A stretch of DNA of 64,000 nucleotides, taken from assembly GCA_019448215.1 (NCBI GenBank), contig CP080408.1, positions 620,001-684,000 of the forward strand. Reading direction: 5' to 3'. A model generated the notes under the pieces. That model was not told where the DNA came from. It ran no database searches and was given only the letters and a program-made list of their open reading frames with translations. Of the stretch, positions 15,677 to 24,333 are shown one piece after another. The stretch is from Thalassovita mediterranea. GTDB taxonomy: Bacteria; Pseudomonadota; Alphaproteobacteria; Caulobacterales; Hyphomonadaceae. The position numbers and the translations under genes were made by a program. How positions within the stretch are numbered: position 1 is the stretch's first letter; every line of letters begins with the position of its first letter.

Positions 15677-16744
15677 CTAGTCTCCAGTAATGACGCCAGA
15701 CTGCGCAGAGCTTTCCTGTACTTCATCCACCACTCTCATCACAGCATCAGCGATGACGCCGGGCACTTCTTCCTGGAGGAAGTGACCCGCCTCTGTCTCA
15801 GTTACCGGCGCGGTCGGAAAATGCTCCATCATGGAAGGGAGTGTGCGTCCGACAATCGGATCATTCATCCCCCAGACGATTTCGACCGGAATGTCGAGGC
15901 TGCGAACATATGGCACCAGTTTCGCCATCTCCGCGGTGCTGGGATGATCAGGTGAATGCGGCACCATTCGCATCATGGCGAGCGGAGCTTTCTTGTTGCC
16001 GCTTTCCAGAACTGGCCGACCATAAAGCTCCTTGACCTCGGGGGGCATCGAATCCGGATCGTGCTGAGGGCTATCCAGTTGATCAAAAATGGAATTGACG
16101 GTTTCAACGGCCAGCTCGCCGACAATCGGCGTCCTCACCAGATCATGGATACGCGAAAGGCTGATGTTCTCGGTCGGCGCATAAATCGCCGTGTTCATCA
16201 TGACAGCGCCTTCGAGAAGCCCCGGAGAAAGCGAGAGCGCACCTACGCCGATAATGCCGCCCCAATCCTGACCGACATAGACGACACCCTCAAGGTCCAG
16301 TTCGTTCAGAGCCTTGTTGAGCCATCGATTATGGTTGGCAACTGTATGCTGCCTGACCGGGACTTTCGATGAAAACCCGAGACCAACCAGTGTCGGCATG
16401 ATGACCCGGACACGATCGAGCGTAAGCTCTTCAACCACTTTCCGGTAGAGAAAACCTGATGTCGGATTGCCGTGCTGCATGAAGACCGGATAGCCCGTGC
16501 CCACTTCCAGCATGTGGATCTTGATGCCCGGTTCGACCTCTATGAGGTAGCTCTTATAGTCTTCGGTGACAAAGCGAGCAGCATAGTCCGGGAGCGGGAA
16601 TGCCTCGAATGTCTTGGCGCCGATGGTGACAACCCCCTGCCCTTCTGGCGTCACCAGTTTTCCTTGCCGGGTAATGAGGAAAGCGCCGACAAGCGCTGCC
16701 ACGACCAATGTGGCGAGAACGATCAATACGATCCTCAAAATCAT
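15677..16744 (-). CDS. Membrane-anchored alpha/beta hydrolase, haloalkane-dehalogenase-like
   Basis: A 355-residue alpha/beta hydrolase with an N-terminal membrane anchor (residues 2-25). Its motifs match haloalkane dehalogenases closely: HGNPTSGFLYRKV (oxyanion and halide-binding Asn93), nucleophile Asp160 in YVGQDWGG, and catalytic His321 in EAGHFLQEEVPG. Dehalogenases of this group hydrolyse carbon-halogen bonds, but epoxide and ester hydrolases share the fold, and the usual halide-binding Trp is present directly after the nucleophile (DWGG). The anchor is unusual for this normally soluble family. AGGAGGGGAAC precedes the ATG. A perfect 19-bp palindrome 113 bp upstream matches the operators of the nearby sulfatase operon. 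Confidence 0.82.
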   Translation of the reverse strand: MILRIVLIVLATLVVAALVGAFLITRQGKLVTPEGQGVVTIGAKTFEAFPLPDYAARFVTEDYKSYLIEVEPGIKIHMLEVGTGYPVFMQHGNPTSGFLYRKVVEELTLDRVRVIMPTLVGLGFSSKVPVRQHTVANHNRWLNKALNELDLEGVVYVGQDWGGIIGVGALSLSPGLLEGAVMMNTAIYAPTENISLSRIHDLVRTPIVGELAVETVNSIFDQLDSPQHDPDSMPPEVKELYGRPVLESGNKKAPLAMMRMVPHSPDHPSTAEMAKLVPYVRSLDIPVEIVWGMNDPIVGRTLPSMMEHFPTAPVTETEAGHFLQEEVPGVIADAVMRVVDEVQESSAQSGVITGD

Positions 16745-16856
16745 GTTCCCCTCCTGCCCGACCTCGCTAGCCAGTGACGTCGTCGCCTATCAAATGGCCC
16801 GCCACGGATCCCGCCTCGGCCGACCGGCGGGCTCGGCGCATTCAGGCAGCCCGCCC

Positions 16857-16875
16857 ATTAATGCAATGCATTAAT
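16857..16875. promoter_or_regulatory. TetR operator copy 2, perfect 19-bp palindrome
   Basis: ATTAATGCA-A-TGCATTAAT, perfect 9-bp arms around a central A. It lies upstream of the dehalogenase-like operon (start 16744) and just past the end of the tetR gene. It is the best copy of the three operators in this region. Confidence 0.75.
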
Positions 16876-16937
16876 AAAGATCTGTTGCGATTAGGCAAGC
16901 GCAGTCTTGAGGTTCAACCTCTGCCATGACGCAGGCT

Positions 16938-17552
16938 TCAGGCTTCAAGAAAGCCCGCAAGGCCGGCAGCCGCCTCGCTCACCGCTTCGGTGACGGGTGG
17001 GGCAGTTCCCGCCTCGAGGTCACGCGCAAAGTCAGCGCTCTGCATCAGGGAAAGCTTGAAAGCCAGACGAAGTCGCGCCTGCAATACCTCAGCAGGCACA
17101 TGGCCTATCTTGCTTGCGAGCCCTTCCCGGAGGCTCAAGACACTTTTCATGCCGATGTCCTGTACGAGGGCCATGACGTCGAAGCGGGGGTCAGCCGCAA
17201 GCTGAACACAAAACCTCGCATAGAGGCGTCCGTCTTCATCCATGCACGACTCGAACAGCGGGCTGATCGCGGCTTCCAGGAATTGCTGAAGCGTCCAGTC
17301 AGACCCTGACTGGAGAAGCGCCGTCAAACGCTGAAGCCGCGCCGATTCAATCGACTTGTATCGGTGCGCGAAAACCTCGCGCATAAGCGCTTCGATATTT
17401 CCGAAGTGATAGTGAACGGCGCTTGGATTCTTCGCGCCAGCCGCAACGGTAATGTCCTTCACCGAGACCGTGCCAAGGCCCTTCTCAGCAAACAGGCGTT
17501 CGGCCGCGCGGATAAGCGCTGCTTTCGTATTCGACTTCGTACTTTGTTGCAT
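16938..17552 (-). CDS. TetR-family regulator of the sulfatase region
   Basis: A 204-residue repressor. The N-terminal helix-turn-helix (residues about 8-60) reads KAALIRAAERLFAEKG and AAGAKNPSAVHYHFGNIEAL, typical of TetR; the C-terminal helical ligand domain is not assignable to a ligand class. I take ATG 17552 (MQQSTKSNTK) as start, because an earlier ATG would place the gene over the operator at 17580. It is divergent from the sulfatase operon and directly downstream of the dehalogenase operator, so it is flanked by two copies of the 19-bp site that it most likely binds. Release by a pathway substrate would switch on three transcription units. Confidence 0.88.
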   Translation of the reverse strand: MQQSTKSNTKAALIRAAERLFAEKGLGTVSVKDITVAAGAKNPSAVHYHFGNIEALMREVFAHRYKSIESARLQRLTALLQSGSDWTLQQFLEAAISPLFESCMDEDGRLYARFCVQLAADPRFDVMALVQDIGMKSVLSLREGLASKIGHVPAEVLQARLRLAFKLSLMQSADFARDLEAGTAPPVTEAVSEAAAGLAGFLEA

Positions 17553-17579
17553 TCGACCGGCACCTGATGCTATCGCAGC

Positions 17580-17598
17580 ATTAATATGATACATTAAA
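17580..17598. promoter_or_regulatory. TetR operator copy 3, between tetR and the sulfatase operon
   Basis: ATTAATATG-A-TACATTAAA. It lies 28 bp before the tetR start and 52 bp before the sulfatase start, fitting control of both and self-repression. Confidence 0.65.
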
Positions 17599-17649
17599 AG
17601 GCGCTGGCCAGATAGTCGTTGCGCCAGCTTCTTTTGGGGGGACTAGCAA

Positions 17650-19335
17650 GTGTGGAAGCGTATCGCCATCACTACAGTGGGCTTGGTGATCATTTTGGCC
17701 GGTCTTGCCTGGCTCAACCGAAAAGCGATCATTCTTCACCTCGTTTCCAGTCAGGGAGAGGTGGAGGTGGCCGAGAACCGATCCATCGAGTGGAATCAGG
17801 GACCTGCCGCCGAGCAATCCGGGACGCCAAGACCTCCAAACATCATCTTTATCCTGGCAGATGATCTCGGCATCAACGATATCTCGACCTTTGGCGGCGG
17901 CGTGGCCGACGGTGCGGTGCCAACCCCAAATATCGACAGACTGGCCGGCAGCGGCGCTATTTTTCAGAACGCCTATTCAGGTACGGCAACGTGCGCACCG
18001 TCGCGGGCCATGCTGCTCACCGGACGATATCCGACCCGGACCGGATTTGAATTTACTCCAACGCCGCCCGGCATGGGCCGCGTGGTTTCGATGTTTGCCG
18101 AAGATACACTGGAAGACGCTGGCCTGCCGCCCATGACGTGGAACAGGCAAGCCGATGAGAGCGGTGTTCAGTATGCCGATATGGGCTTGCCCGGCGAAGA
18201 AGTGACCATCGCTGAAGCGCTCCAGACCGCGGGCTACCACAACGTCCATATCGGCAAGTGGCATCTGGGGCGGGCCACCCCCTTCAGGGCCGTGTCTCAA
18301 GGGTTTGACGAAAGCCTTCTGATGGCAAGCGGGCTCTACCTTCCAGAAGACGACCCGGGCGTTGTGAACGCGAAACTCGATTTCGACCCGATCGACATCT
18401 TCCTCTGGGCAAGGATGCAGTTTGCCGCTGATTTTGACCGCGCCGGAGAAACGCCAGGTGATGAGTGGTTTGAGCCCGCTTCCTACATCACCGACTATTA
18501 CACCGACGAAGCGCTGGACGTTATCGAAGCCAATCGCAACCGTCCCTTCTTCCTGTACCTGGCTCATTGGGGTGTACATTCACCACTGCAAGCAACCCGC
18601 GAAGACTTCGAGGCGGTCGGCGATATCGAGCCCCACCGCGAACGCGTCTACGCAGCCATGATCCACGCACTGGACCGCAGCGTTGGAAGGATCATGGACA
18701 AGCTTGAAGCGGAGGGCCTCGCTGACAATACGATCATTGTCTTTACCTCGGACAATGGCGGCGCCGGATATATCGGCATCCCGGACGTGAATGCACCTTA
18801 CCGGGGCTGGAAGATTACCCTGTTTGAAGGCGGCATCAGGGTTCCAATGTTCATATCATGGCCGGACCGGATTGCGCCCGGCACAGTGATTGAAGAGCCT
18901 GTCGCCCATATCGACGTACTTCCCACGCTTGTGGCTGCCGCAGGCGTATCCATGCCAGGGAATGTAGAGATCGACGGCCGCAACATTCTGCCGCTTGCCA
19001 CAGGCGAGGCGGAGGTTTTTGAGCGCCCGGATGACGCGATCTTCTGGTCGAGCGGCTACTACAAGGTCGTGCGGTCTGGTGACTGGAAGCTGCAGGTGAA
19101 TGAACGCCAATCGAAAAGCTGGCTGTTCAACCTGGCTGAGGATCCGACCGAAACGCTCAATCTCATCGAAAGCCATCCCGATAAAGCAGCGGACCTGCAG
19201 GCCCTCATTGATCGCCACTGGGCAGACGCGCGCGCGCCTCTTTATCCATTTACGACCGAGACCCCAGTGCGGATCGACAAGACGAATGCTGATCCGGCCG
19301 GTCCCGATGACGAATATGTCTACTGGCCGAACTGA
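17650..19335 (+). CDS. Type I (formylglycine) sulfatase, membrane-anchored
   Basis: A 561-residue sulfatase with an N-terminal signal anchor (residues 3-22). Family motifs are complete: IIFILADDLGINDIS (metal aspartates), TCAPSRAMLLTGRYPTRTG with Cys115 as the residue to be converted to formylglycine (CXPSR type), GKWHLG, and IVFTSDNGGAG (Asp/Asn metal ligands). It should hydrolyse sulfate esters in the periplasm. The start is GTG 17650 with GGGGGGA upstream. The stop is three bases before the second sulfatase, and a formylglycine-generating enzyme follows, so the operon supplies its own maturation enzyme. The closest subgroup is arylsulfatase A-like; the substrate is unknown. Controlled by the TetR operator at 17580. 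Confidence 0.92.
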   Translation: MWKRIAITTVGLVIILAGLAWLNRKAIILHLVSSQGEVEVAENRSIEWNQGPAAEQSGTPRPPNIIFILADDLGINDISTFGGGVADGAVPTPNIDRLAGSGAIFQNAYSGTATCAPSRAMLLTGRYPTRTGFEFTPTPPGMGRVVSMFAEDTLEDAGLPPMTWNRQADESGVQYADMGLPGEEVTIAEALQTAGYHNVHIGKWHLGRATPFRAVSQGFDESLLMASGLYLPEDDPGVVNAKLDFDPIDIFLWARMQFAADFDRAGETPGDEWFEPASYITDYYTDEALDVIEANRNRPFFLYLAHWGVHSPLQATREDFEAVGDIEPHRERVYAAMIHALDRSVGRIMDKLEAEGLADNTIIVFTSDNGGAGYIGIPDVNAPYRGWKITLFEGGIRVPMFISWPDRIAPGTVIEEPVAHIDVLPTLVAAAGVSMPGNVEIDGRNILPLATGEAEVFERPDDAIFWSSGYYKVVRSGDWKLQVNERQSKSWLFNLAEDPTETLNLIESHPDKAADLQALIDRHWADARAPLYPFTTETPVRIDKTNADPAGPDDEYVYWPN

Positions 19336-19338
19336 TCC

Positions 19339-21108
19339 ATGAAGACCGCATTATATTTCCTGCGCTCAATCCTCGCGCTTTTCGCGCTCTCGGCATCACT
19401 TGCCGCGCATGCAGAGCGGCCGAACTTTATCGTTATTCTGGTTGATGACGCGGCTCTCATGGACTTCCAAGTCTATGGCGGGGAAGCAGCGACACCCAAT
19501 ATCGACATGTTGGCGAATAGCGGCGCCTTGTTCACCCAGCATAGGGCCACGCCGTTCTGCGCCCCATCGCGCGCCATGCTGCTCACCGGCCTCGATAATC
19601 ATCTTGCGGGATTTGGCACCATTGCGGAAGTCCTGCCACCCGAACACCGCGGCCAGCCCGGCTATACAATGGCGCTGGAACCCGGCGTCGAAACGATCGC
19701 GACAAAGCTCAGTCGCGCAGGCTATCGGACCTATATGACGGGCAAGTGGCACTTGGGACATGGCGAGGGCGAGTTGCCCGTGGATCATGGCTTCGACCAT
19801 TCCTTCATCCTCGACGCCTCCGGGGCCGATAATTGGGAGGACAAGCCCTACCTGCCCTACTACAAGGAGGCGCCCTGGTTCGAGGATGGGGAGAAAGCCG
19901 ACCTTCCGGACGACTTCTATTCCTCGACTTTCATTGTCAGGCAGATGCAGGACTATCTGGAGGCAGATGAGGCCCAGTCAGAGCCATTCTTCGCCTATGT
20001 GTCATTCATGGCGGTCCATATCCCCGTCCAAGCGCCAAAGTCTTTCACGGACAATTATCTCGACACCTACCGCGATGGCTGGGACGGGATTCGTGAACAG
20101 CGGTGGCGCCGTGCTCAGGAGTTGGGGCTCGTTCGAGAGGGCGCCGCGCTGGCGCCTCAGCCCGAAACAATCCCGCGCTGGGACGACCTGTCTGAGGAAG
20201 AGCAGCGCATCGCCGCCAAGAGCATGGCAGTCAATGCAGGTGCGCTGGAAGCCATGGATGCCGAGGTGGGCAACCTCATCAACTATCTGAAAGCGTCCGG
20301 TCAGTTCGAAAACACTGTCTTCGTCGTCACTTCAGACAATGGACCTGAAGGCGGCGACCCATGGGATACACAGCTCCAGTTGTGGTTCGACCTGAAAGGA
20401 TATTCCCGCGACTATGACACACTGGGCGAGCGCGGTAGCTATGTCGCGCTTGGCTCTGGTGGCGCGAGCGCGATGGCGGGACCGAACAATCTGTTCAAGT
20501 TTCACGCTGGCGATGGCGGCTTGCGCGTTCCCCTCATCATGTCGGGCCCGGGGCTGCCAGAGGCTTCAACGGTCTCAGCTTTCACGACAATGGCAGACGT
20601 GACGCCAACCCTGCTCGAACTCGCCGGAGCAGAAAGTGATGCTCCCGGCACAAAGCCAATCACAGGTCGGTCGCTGCTGCCGCTTTTGAATGGCGAGGCC
20701 GGAACCGTTTATGGCGAACATGAAGCCGTCGGCTTTAGCACTTCGGGGCAGGCTGCTCTCTATCGCGGCCGCTACAAACTCGTGCGTAATCTTCCTCCGC
20801 ATGGCGACAGCGTCTGGCGTCTGTTCGATATGGAGAATGACCCCGGCGAGACGGCTGACCTCTCAGTTGAAATGCCGGATCTCAAGGCCGACCTCATGGA
20901 AGCGTATCGTCAATATGCTGAGCGGGTCGGCGTGCTTGAATTGCCACCAGGTTATCAGGTCGAACAGCAAATCGCGCACAACATTCGCGAAAAGCTCTGG
21001 GAGTATTACTGGTACTGGTTCCTGATCGCGGGCCTTTTGCTTCTCGTCATTCTGGCGCTGCTCTTCATTGGGGCAAGGCGCCTGTTGCGGACGATGCGAG
21101 CTCGGTAG
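19339..21108 (+). CDS. Type I sulfatase with signal peptide and C-terminal membrane anchor
   Basis: A 589-residue sulfatase with a cleavable signal peptide (residues 1-25, ending in AHA), the active-site motif FCAPSRAMLLTG with Cys74, MTGKWHLGHG, VVTSDNGPEGG and a C-terminal membrane helix (about residues 556-580, WFLIAGLLLLVILALLFIG) followed by a basic tail. The catalytic domain therefore faces the periplasm and is held to the inner membrane, as also expected for the first sulfatase through its N-terminal anchor. The second enzyme is not a close copy of the first and probably acts on a different ester or position. It starts three bases after the first sulfatase and ends six bases before the FGE-like gene. 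Confidence 0.92.
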   Translation: MKTALYFLRSILALFALSASLAAHAERPNFIVILVDDAALMDFQVYGGEAATPNIDMLANSGALFTQHRATPFCAPSRAMLLTGLDNHLAGFGTIAEVLPPEHRGQPGYTMALEPGVETIATKLSRAGYRTYMTGKWHLGHGEGELPVDHGFDHSFILDASGADNWEDKPYLPYYKEAPWFEDGEKADLPDDFYSSTFIVRQMQDYLEADEAQSEPFFAYVSFMAVHIPVQAPKSFTDNYLDTYRDGWDGIREQRWRRAQELGLVREGAALAPQPETIPRWDDLSEEEQRIAAKSMAVNAGALEAMDAEVGNLINYLKASGQFENTVFVVTSDNGPEGGDPWDTQLQLWFDLKGYSRDYDTLGERGSYVALGSGGASAMAGPNNLFKFHAGDGGLRVPLIMSGPGLPEASTVSAFTTMADVTPTLLELAGAESDAPGTKPITGRSLLPLLNGEAGTVYGEHEAVGFSTSGQAALYRGRYKLVRNLPPHGDSVWRLFDMENDPGETADLSVEMPDLKADLMEAYRQYAERVGVLELPPGYQVEQQIAHNIREKLWEYYWYWFLIAGLLLLVILALLFIGARRLLRTMRAR

Positions 21109-21114
21109 GCATTC

Positions 21115-22071
21115 ATGAAAGCCTGGTCCTGCTCCATCACACTCCTCGTTGTCGCCAGTTCAGCAGCGGCGGAAAGCGCTGGTGATCTTGTCTGGACCGA
21201 CGTTCCGGGCGGCTGTTTCCAGATGGGCGAGACGAGGGCTTATCCGGAAGAGGCGCCGGTCCACGAGGCATGCGTCGAACCTCTGCAAATGACGCAAACT
21301 GAAATCACGAATGCGCAATTTTCCCGTTTCGTTGACGAGACCGGCTACGTCACCCGGGCAGAAAGGGGATGGCGGGCCGATGAACCAGAAGGCCCCGGCA
21401 TCGACGTTCCGCCAGCGTCTGCCGTCTTCACACCGCCTGAGCGCATGCGAACGGCCAATCCAATCTGGTGGAAGCTTATTGACGGAGCCAATTGGCGCGC
21501 GCCAGCCGGAGCGGCAGCGAGCGATGACACTTCGCCCGACTGGCCCGTCGTTCATGTAACGCTGGAAGATGCGCAAGCCTTTGCAGCCTGGGCAGGCGGA
21601 CGCCTTCCGACGGAAGCGGAGTGGGAACATGCGGCCCGCGGCGGTCATGAAGGTCGGCTGCTCTCCTGGGACCCGGACAGCGAAGGAAGTTCAGGTCCTT
21701 TGGCCAACACCTGGCAAGGCATCTTTCCCATAGAGGATACCGGAGACGACGGTTTCGCAGGTCTCGCCCCCGTCGGGACCTATCCTGCGAATGAGTTCGG
21801 CCTCTATGACATGATCGGCAATGTCTGGGAGCTAACGGCGACCCCGTATGCGCCATCCTACCGCCGCGCAGATCAGGCCCGCGCCCAGCCGGCCGGCTTT
21901 GATCCGGCTCAGCCCGGCATACCGGTCGTGACGATAAGAGGCGGCTCTTATCTCTGCAGCACATCGTTCTGTTATCGCTTCAGACCTGCAGCGAGACAGG
22001 CCCAGGACATCGCTTTCGCGACCTCGCACATCGGCTTTCGCCTCGTGAGGGACGTTCCTGCGAGAGACTAG
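21115..22071 (+). CDS. Exported formylglycine-generating enzyme (SUMF1/FGE family)
   Basis: A 318-residue FGE-family protein. It reads VPGGCFQMGETRAYPEEAPVH at the start of the domain, LPTEAEWEHAARGG in the middle and GNVWELTATPY near residue 240. The C-terminal RGGSYLCSTSFCYRFRPAAR keeps the two active cysteines, Cys281 and Cys286, with the C-x4-C spacing of human FGE (Cys336/Cys341). These bind copper and oxidise the sulfatase cysteine to formylglycine using oxygen. Many family members lack these cysteines; this one should be active. An N-terminal signal peptide (residues 1-20, ITLLVVASSAAAES) predicts a periplasmic location, unlike well-studied cytosolic bacterial FGEs. It is the last gene of the sulfatase operon. 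Confidence 0.9.
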   Translation: MKAWSCSITLLVVASSAAAESAGDLVWTDVPGGCFQMGETRAYPEEAPVHEACVEPLQMTQTEITNAQFSRFVDETGYVTRAERGWRADEPEGPGIDVPPASAVFTPPERMRTANPIWWKLIDGANWRAPAGAAASDDTSPDWPVVHVTLEDAQAFAAWAGGRLPTEAEWEHAARGGHEGRLLSWDPDSEGSSGPLANTWQGIFPIEDTGDDGFAGLAPVGTYPANEFGLYDMIGNVWELTATPYAPSYRRADQARAQPAGFDPAQPGIPVVTIRGGSYLCSTSFCYRFRPAARQAQDIAFATSHIGFRLVRDVPARD

Positions 22072-22082
22072 AAATGACCCGC

Positions 22083-22802
22083 CTACAGGGTTTCCGGGGC
22101 GCGCTCAGTGATATGGGGGCCAGCCTTTGAGAGTTGGGCCTGATACGCTTCGATCTTCGACTGAAGCAGTTTCTGCCCCTGCGGCGTTGCTGATCCCTTC
22201 AGACAGAGCGCATAGCCGATGCCGACCGTGGGCGTCAGTGCAGAGGTCGATACCCCTCCCATCGCCCACGAAAGAAGCGCGCCGCCGGTCACATGCGCCA
22301 TGGACTGCATAATCAGCTCTGCCGGGATATCTTCCGCCAGATAGCCATCACGAACGGCGTTGCTGACAAGGCCGAGCCAGATCGCGCGCGTCTGGGCGAG
22401 CCGCTCTGGTGTTGCAAGCCCGGTGTCATCCTGTCCGGAGGTGGACAGCAGCGCGCGCCAGAGCGTGCGATAGAATTCCGGGTCGCTTGTATAATAGCTG
22501 AACGCAAGGTCGTGCGCGCCGAAGATGCGGTCGATACTGTTGCCACTATCAAGCTTGCGGAAACGCTCAGCGAAATCGCGCTCATCCTCAAGCACGGCCA
22601 GTACGACAGCGCGTTTCGACCCGAACAGGTTGTAGGGCGTTGACAGGCTGACGCCTGCGCGCTGTGCCAGCGTCCGCATGGAGAGGTCGGTTTCGCCCGT
22701 CTCGCGGATGAGGTCGCGCGCCGCACGCACAATATCAGTACGCCGCCGCGCCTTGGCCTGCTCGCGCTTGCCCAAGTCTTCCACGGTTTGAAGCCCCTTC
22801 AC
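22083..22802 (-). CDS. TetR-family regulator at the end of the hydrolase operon
   Basis: A 239-residue regulator with an N-terminal helix-turn-helix (RRRTDIVRAARDLIRETGETDLSMRTLAQRAGVSLSTPYNLFGSKR, about residues 19-65) and a helical ligand domain of unknown specificity. I choose GTG 22802 because GAGGGATCGGCA sits right before it and begins just at the stop of the FAD oxidoreductase gene; a TTG 33 bases earlier lacks such support. It is the sixth and last gene of a tightly packed minus-strand operon, so it may repress its own operon, plausibly at the palindrome 27522-27533. Confidence 0.85.
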   Translation of the reverse strand: MKGLQTVEDLGKREQAKARRRTDIVRAARDLIRETGETDLSMRTLAQRAGVSLSTPYNLFGSKRAVVLAVLEDERDFAERFRKLDSGNSIDRIFGAHDLAFSYYTSDPEFYRTLWRALLSTSGQDDTGLATPERLAQTRAIWLGLVSNAVRDGYLAEDIPAELIMQSMAHVTGGALLSWAMGGVSTSALTPTVGIGYALCLKGSATPQGQKLLQSKIEAYQAQLSKAGPHITERAPETL

Positions 22803-22812
22803 TGCCGATCCC

Positions 22813-24333
22813 TCAGGCCGCAAGTCCGGCCTCAACGGGTGTCTGGCGCATATCGGCCTTTGGGTCGAGGTTAAGTGCCACCATCATCTGCTGGCGCTCC
22901 GGCCCGGGCTTGGGTGGATAGGCTGCCGCATTCCGCTTCTTTCCACGCGACCAGTACCAGAGCACGCGTCCCAAATTTGCGGGTTTGCCCAGCCATTTGT
23001 TGGGATGTTCCAGCATGTGAAAGCCCCGCATCGCCTGACGAAGAAGATCGACGTCAGAGCGCAGCGCGATCCGTACGCCATCCTCGAAGAAGCTTTCCAC
23101 CAGTTTGCCGCGCCAGCTCTTCTTGTAGCCCGGTGTCAAGGCAGCTTCAGCCCGTTTGATGGCAGAACGGTCCTGCGCACGCTGGTTCATGTAATAGGGC
23201 CGAAGCTCTGTGCGCAGCTTTGCATGATAGACACGCTGACGCTCGGTCGCATCCGACGTCTCTTCCAGCGTCTCGCGCAACATTTCTGCGCTCACAGCCG
23301 CGAATGAACACCCGCGGCCATAGAGTGGGTTAGTTCTCACCAGCGTATCGCCGAGCGGATAATAATTGCGCGTCGCCGGTACATTATCGACGACCATGTC
23401 CCGCCAGCGGCTATGAAGGTCTCCCATGCCATGCACCTTGCCGCGCGGTTCGGAACGGCTCTCATTGGTCCACGGCTCGATCCCTGGAAGCTGCAGCGTG
23501 ATGGCGTGGAAGACGTCGGGGTTCATGATCGCCTTGCGCAGCTCCAGCTCCACCTCAGGCACGGAAATCGTGACCGAGAAACAGCCATTGTCGCCAGGAA
23601 ACACACCGAACTTGATATAGCCAAGATCGCCGCTCGCAGGCGGGTTCTCCGTCCGCGACGGTTCATCCTGTCCCGGCCTCAGCCGGTAGTGGCGGGTGAA
23701 GTAGAGAATACCCGCCGTCTCGCTCTCTTCAGCGATTGCCGCGCCTTCATCCATCAGCTGCTGGATGAGGAAACCTGACTTGCCGCTGGCATCGACGATA
23801 ATGTCGGCAGAGAGAACCACCGGCTCATTATTCTCTTCTCCGCTCACACCGCAAACCTTGATGAGGCTGCCTTCCCCTGCCCGGGTGGACAGTTTGCGTA
23901 CAAAGAAGCCGGATCGGATCGTTACATTCTCCAGCCCTTCAACATAACGACGAATGGCAAGCTCGAGCGTCGTCCGGCGGCTGGTAATGATTGTAAGATC
24001 AGCATCCTCTGGCAGCGGCTCATATCGATCGCGCTGCTGCTCGGTCAGCATCATGTCGAAGGTGAGATCGCGTGTGCCGAGGGCCTTCAGCTCCTCAAGC
24101 AGGTCTGGGTGATGCTGCTTGATGATGTTGCGAAGCCGGGCAAGGAAGGCATGGCTCTGACGGACATGCCCTGCACCCCGCCGGTGCCAGTCCAGGAAGA
24201 CCACGTCCGGATCATCAGCTGGCGGCGGCGCGTCCCGCTCCAGTATTGTGATCTGCCGACCGGTTGGCGCAAGCGACAGCGCGGTACAGAGCCCGCCAAT
24301 GCCTGCGCCGATGACGAGAACTGTTTCCGTCAT
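22813..24333 (-). CDS. FAD-dependent oxidoreductase / monooxygenase-like
   Basis: A 506-residue flavoprotein. The N-terminus TVLVIGAGIGGLCTALSLA is the Rossmann GxGxxG motif, followed about 20 residues later by the acidic end of strand two (ILERDAPPP). A second FAD motif appears as YPLGDTLVRTNPLYGRGCSFA (the GD motif of aromatic hydroxylases and geranylgeranyl-reductase-like enzymes). It therefore belongs to the broad hydroxylase/reductase flavoprotein class; which reaction it performs is open. A very good AAGGAGGTGGATGG ribosome-binding site precedes the ATG. It overlaps the upstream hydrolase by four bases (ATGA) and is followed by tetR. An oxidation that makes an epoxide would fit the epoxide-hydrolase-like neighbour, but this is inference. 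Confidence 0.8.
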   Translation of the reverse strand: MTETVLVIGAGIGGLCTALSLAPTGRQITILERDAPPPADDPDVVFLDWHRRGAGHVRQSHAFLARLRNIIKQHHPDLLEELKALGTRDLTFDMMLTEQQRDRYEPLPEDADLTIITSRRTTLELAIRRYVEGLENVTIRSGFFVRKLSTRAGEGSLIKVCGVSGEENNEPVVLSADIIVDASGKSGFLIQQLMDEGAAIAEESETAGILYFTRHYRLRPGQDEPSRTENPPASGDLGYIKFGVFPGDNGCFSVTISVPEVELELRKAIMNPDVFHAITLQLPGIEPWTNESRSEPRGKVHGMGDLHSRWRDMVVDNVPATRNYYPLGDTLVRTNPLYGRGCSFAAVSAEMLRETLEETSDATERQRVYHAKLRTELRPYYMNQRAQDRSAIKRAEAALTPGYKKSWRGKLVESFFEDGVRIALRSDVDLLRQAMRGFHMLEHPNKWLGKPANLGRVLWYWSRGKKRNAAAYPPKPGPERQQMMVALNLDPKADMRQTPVEAGLAA

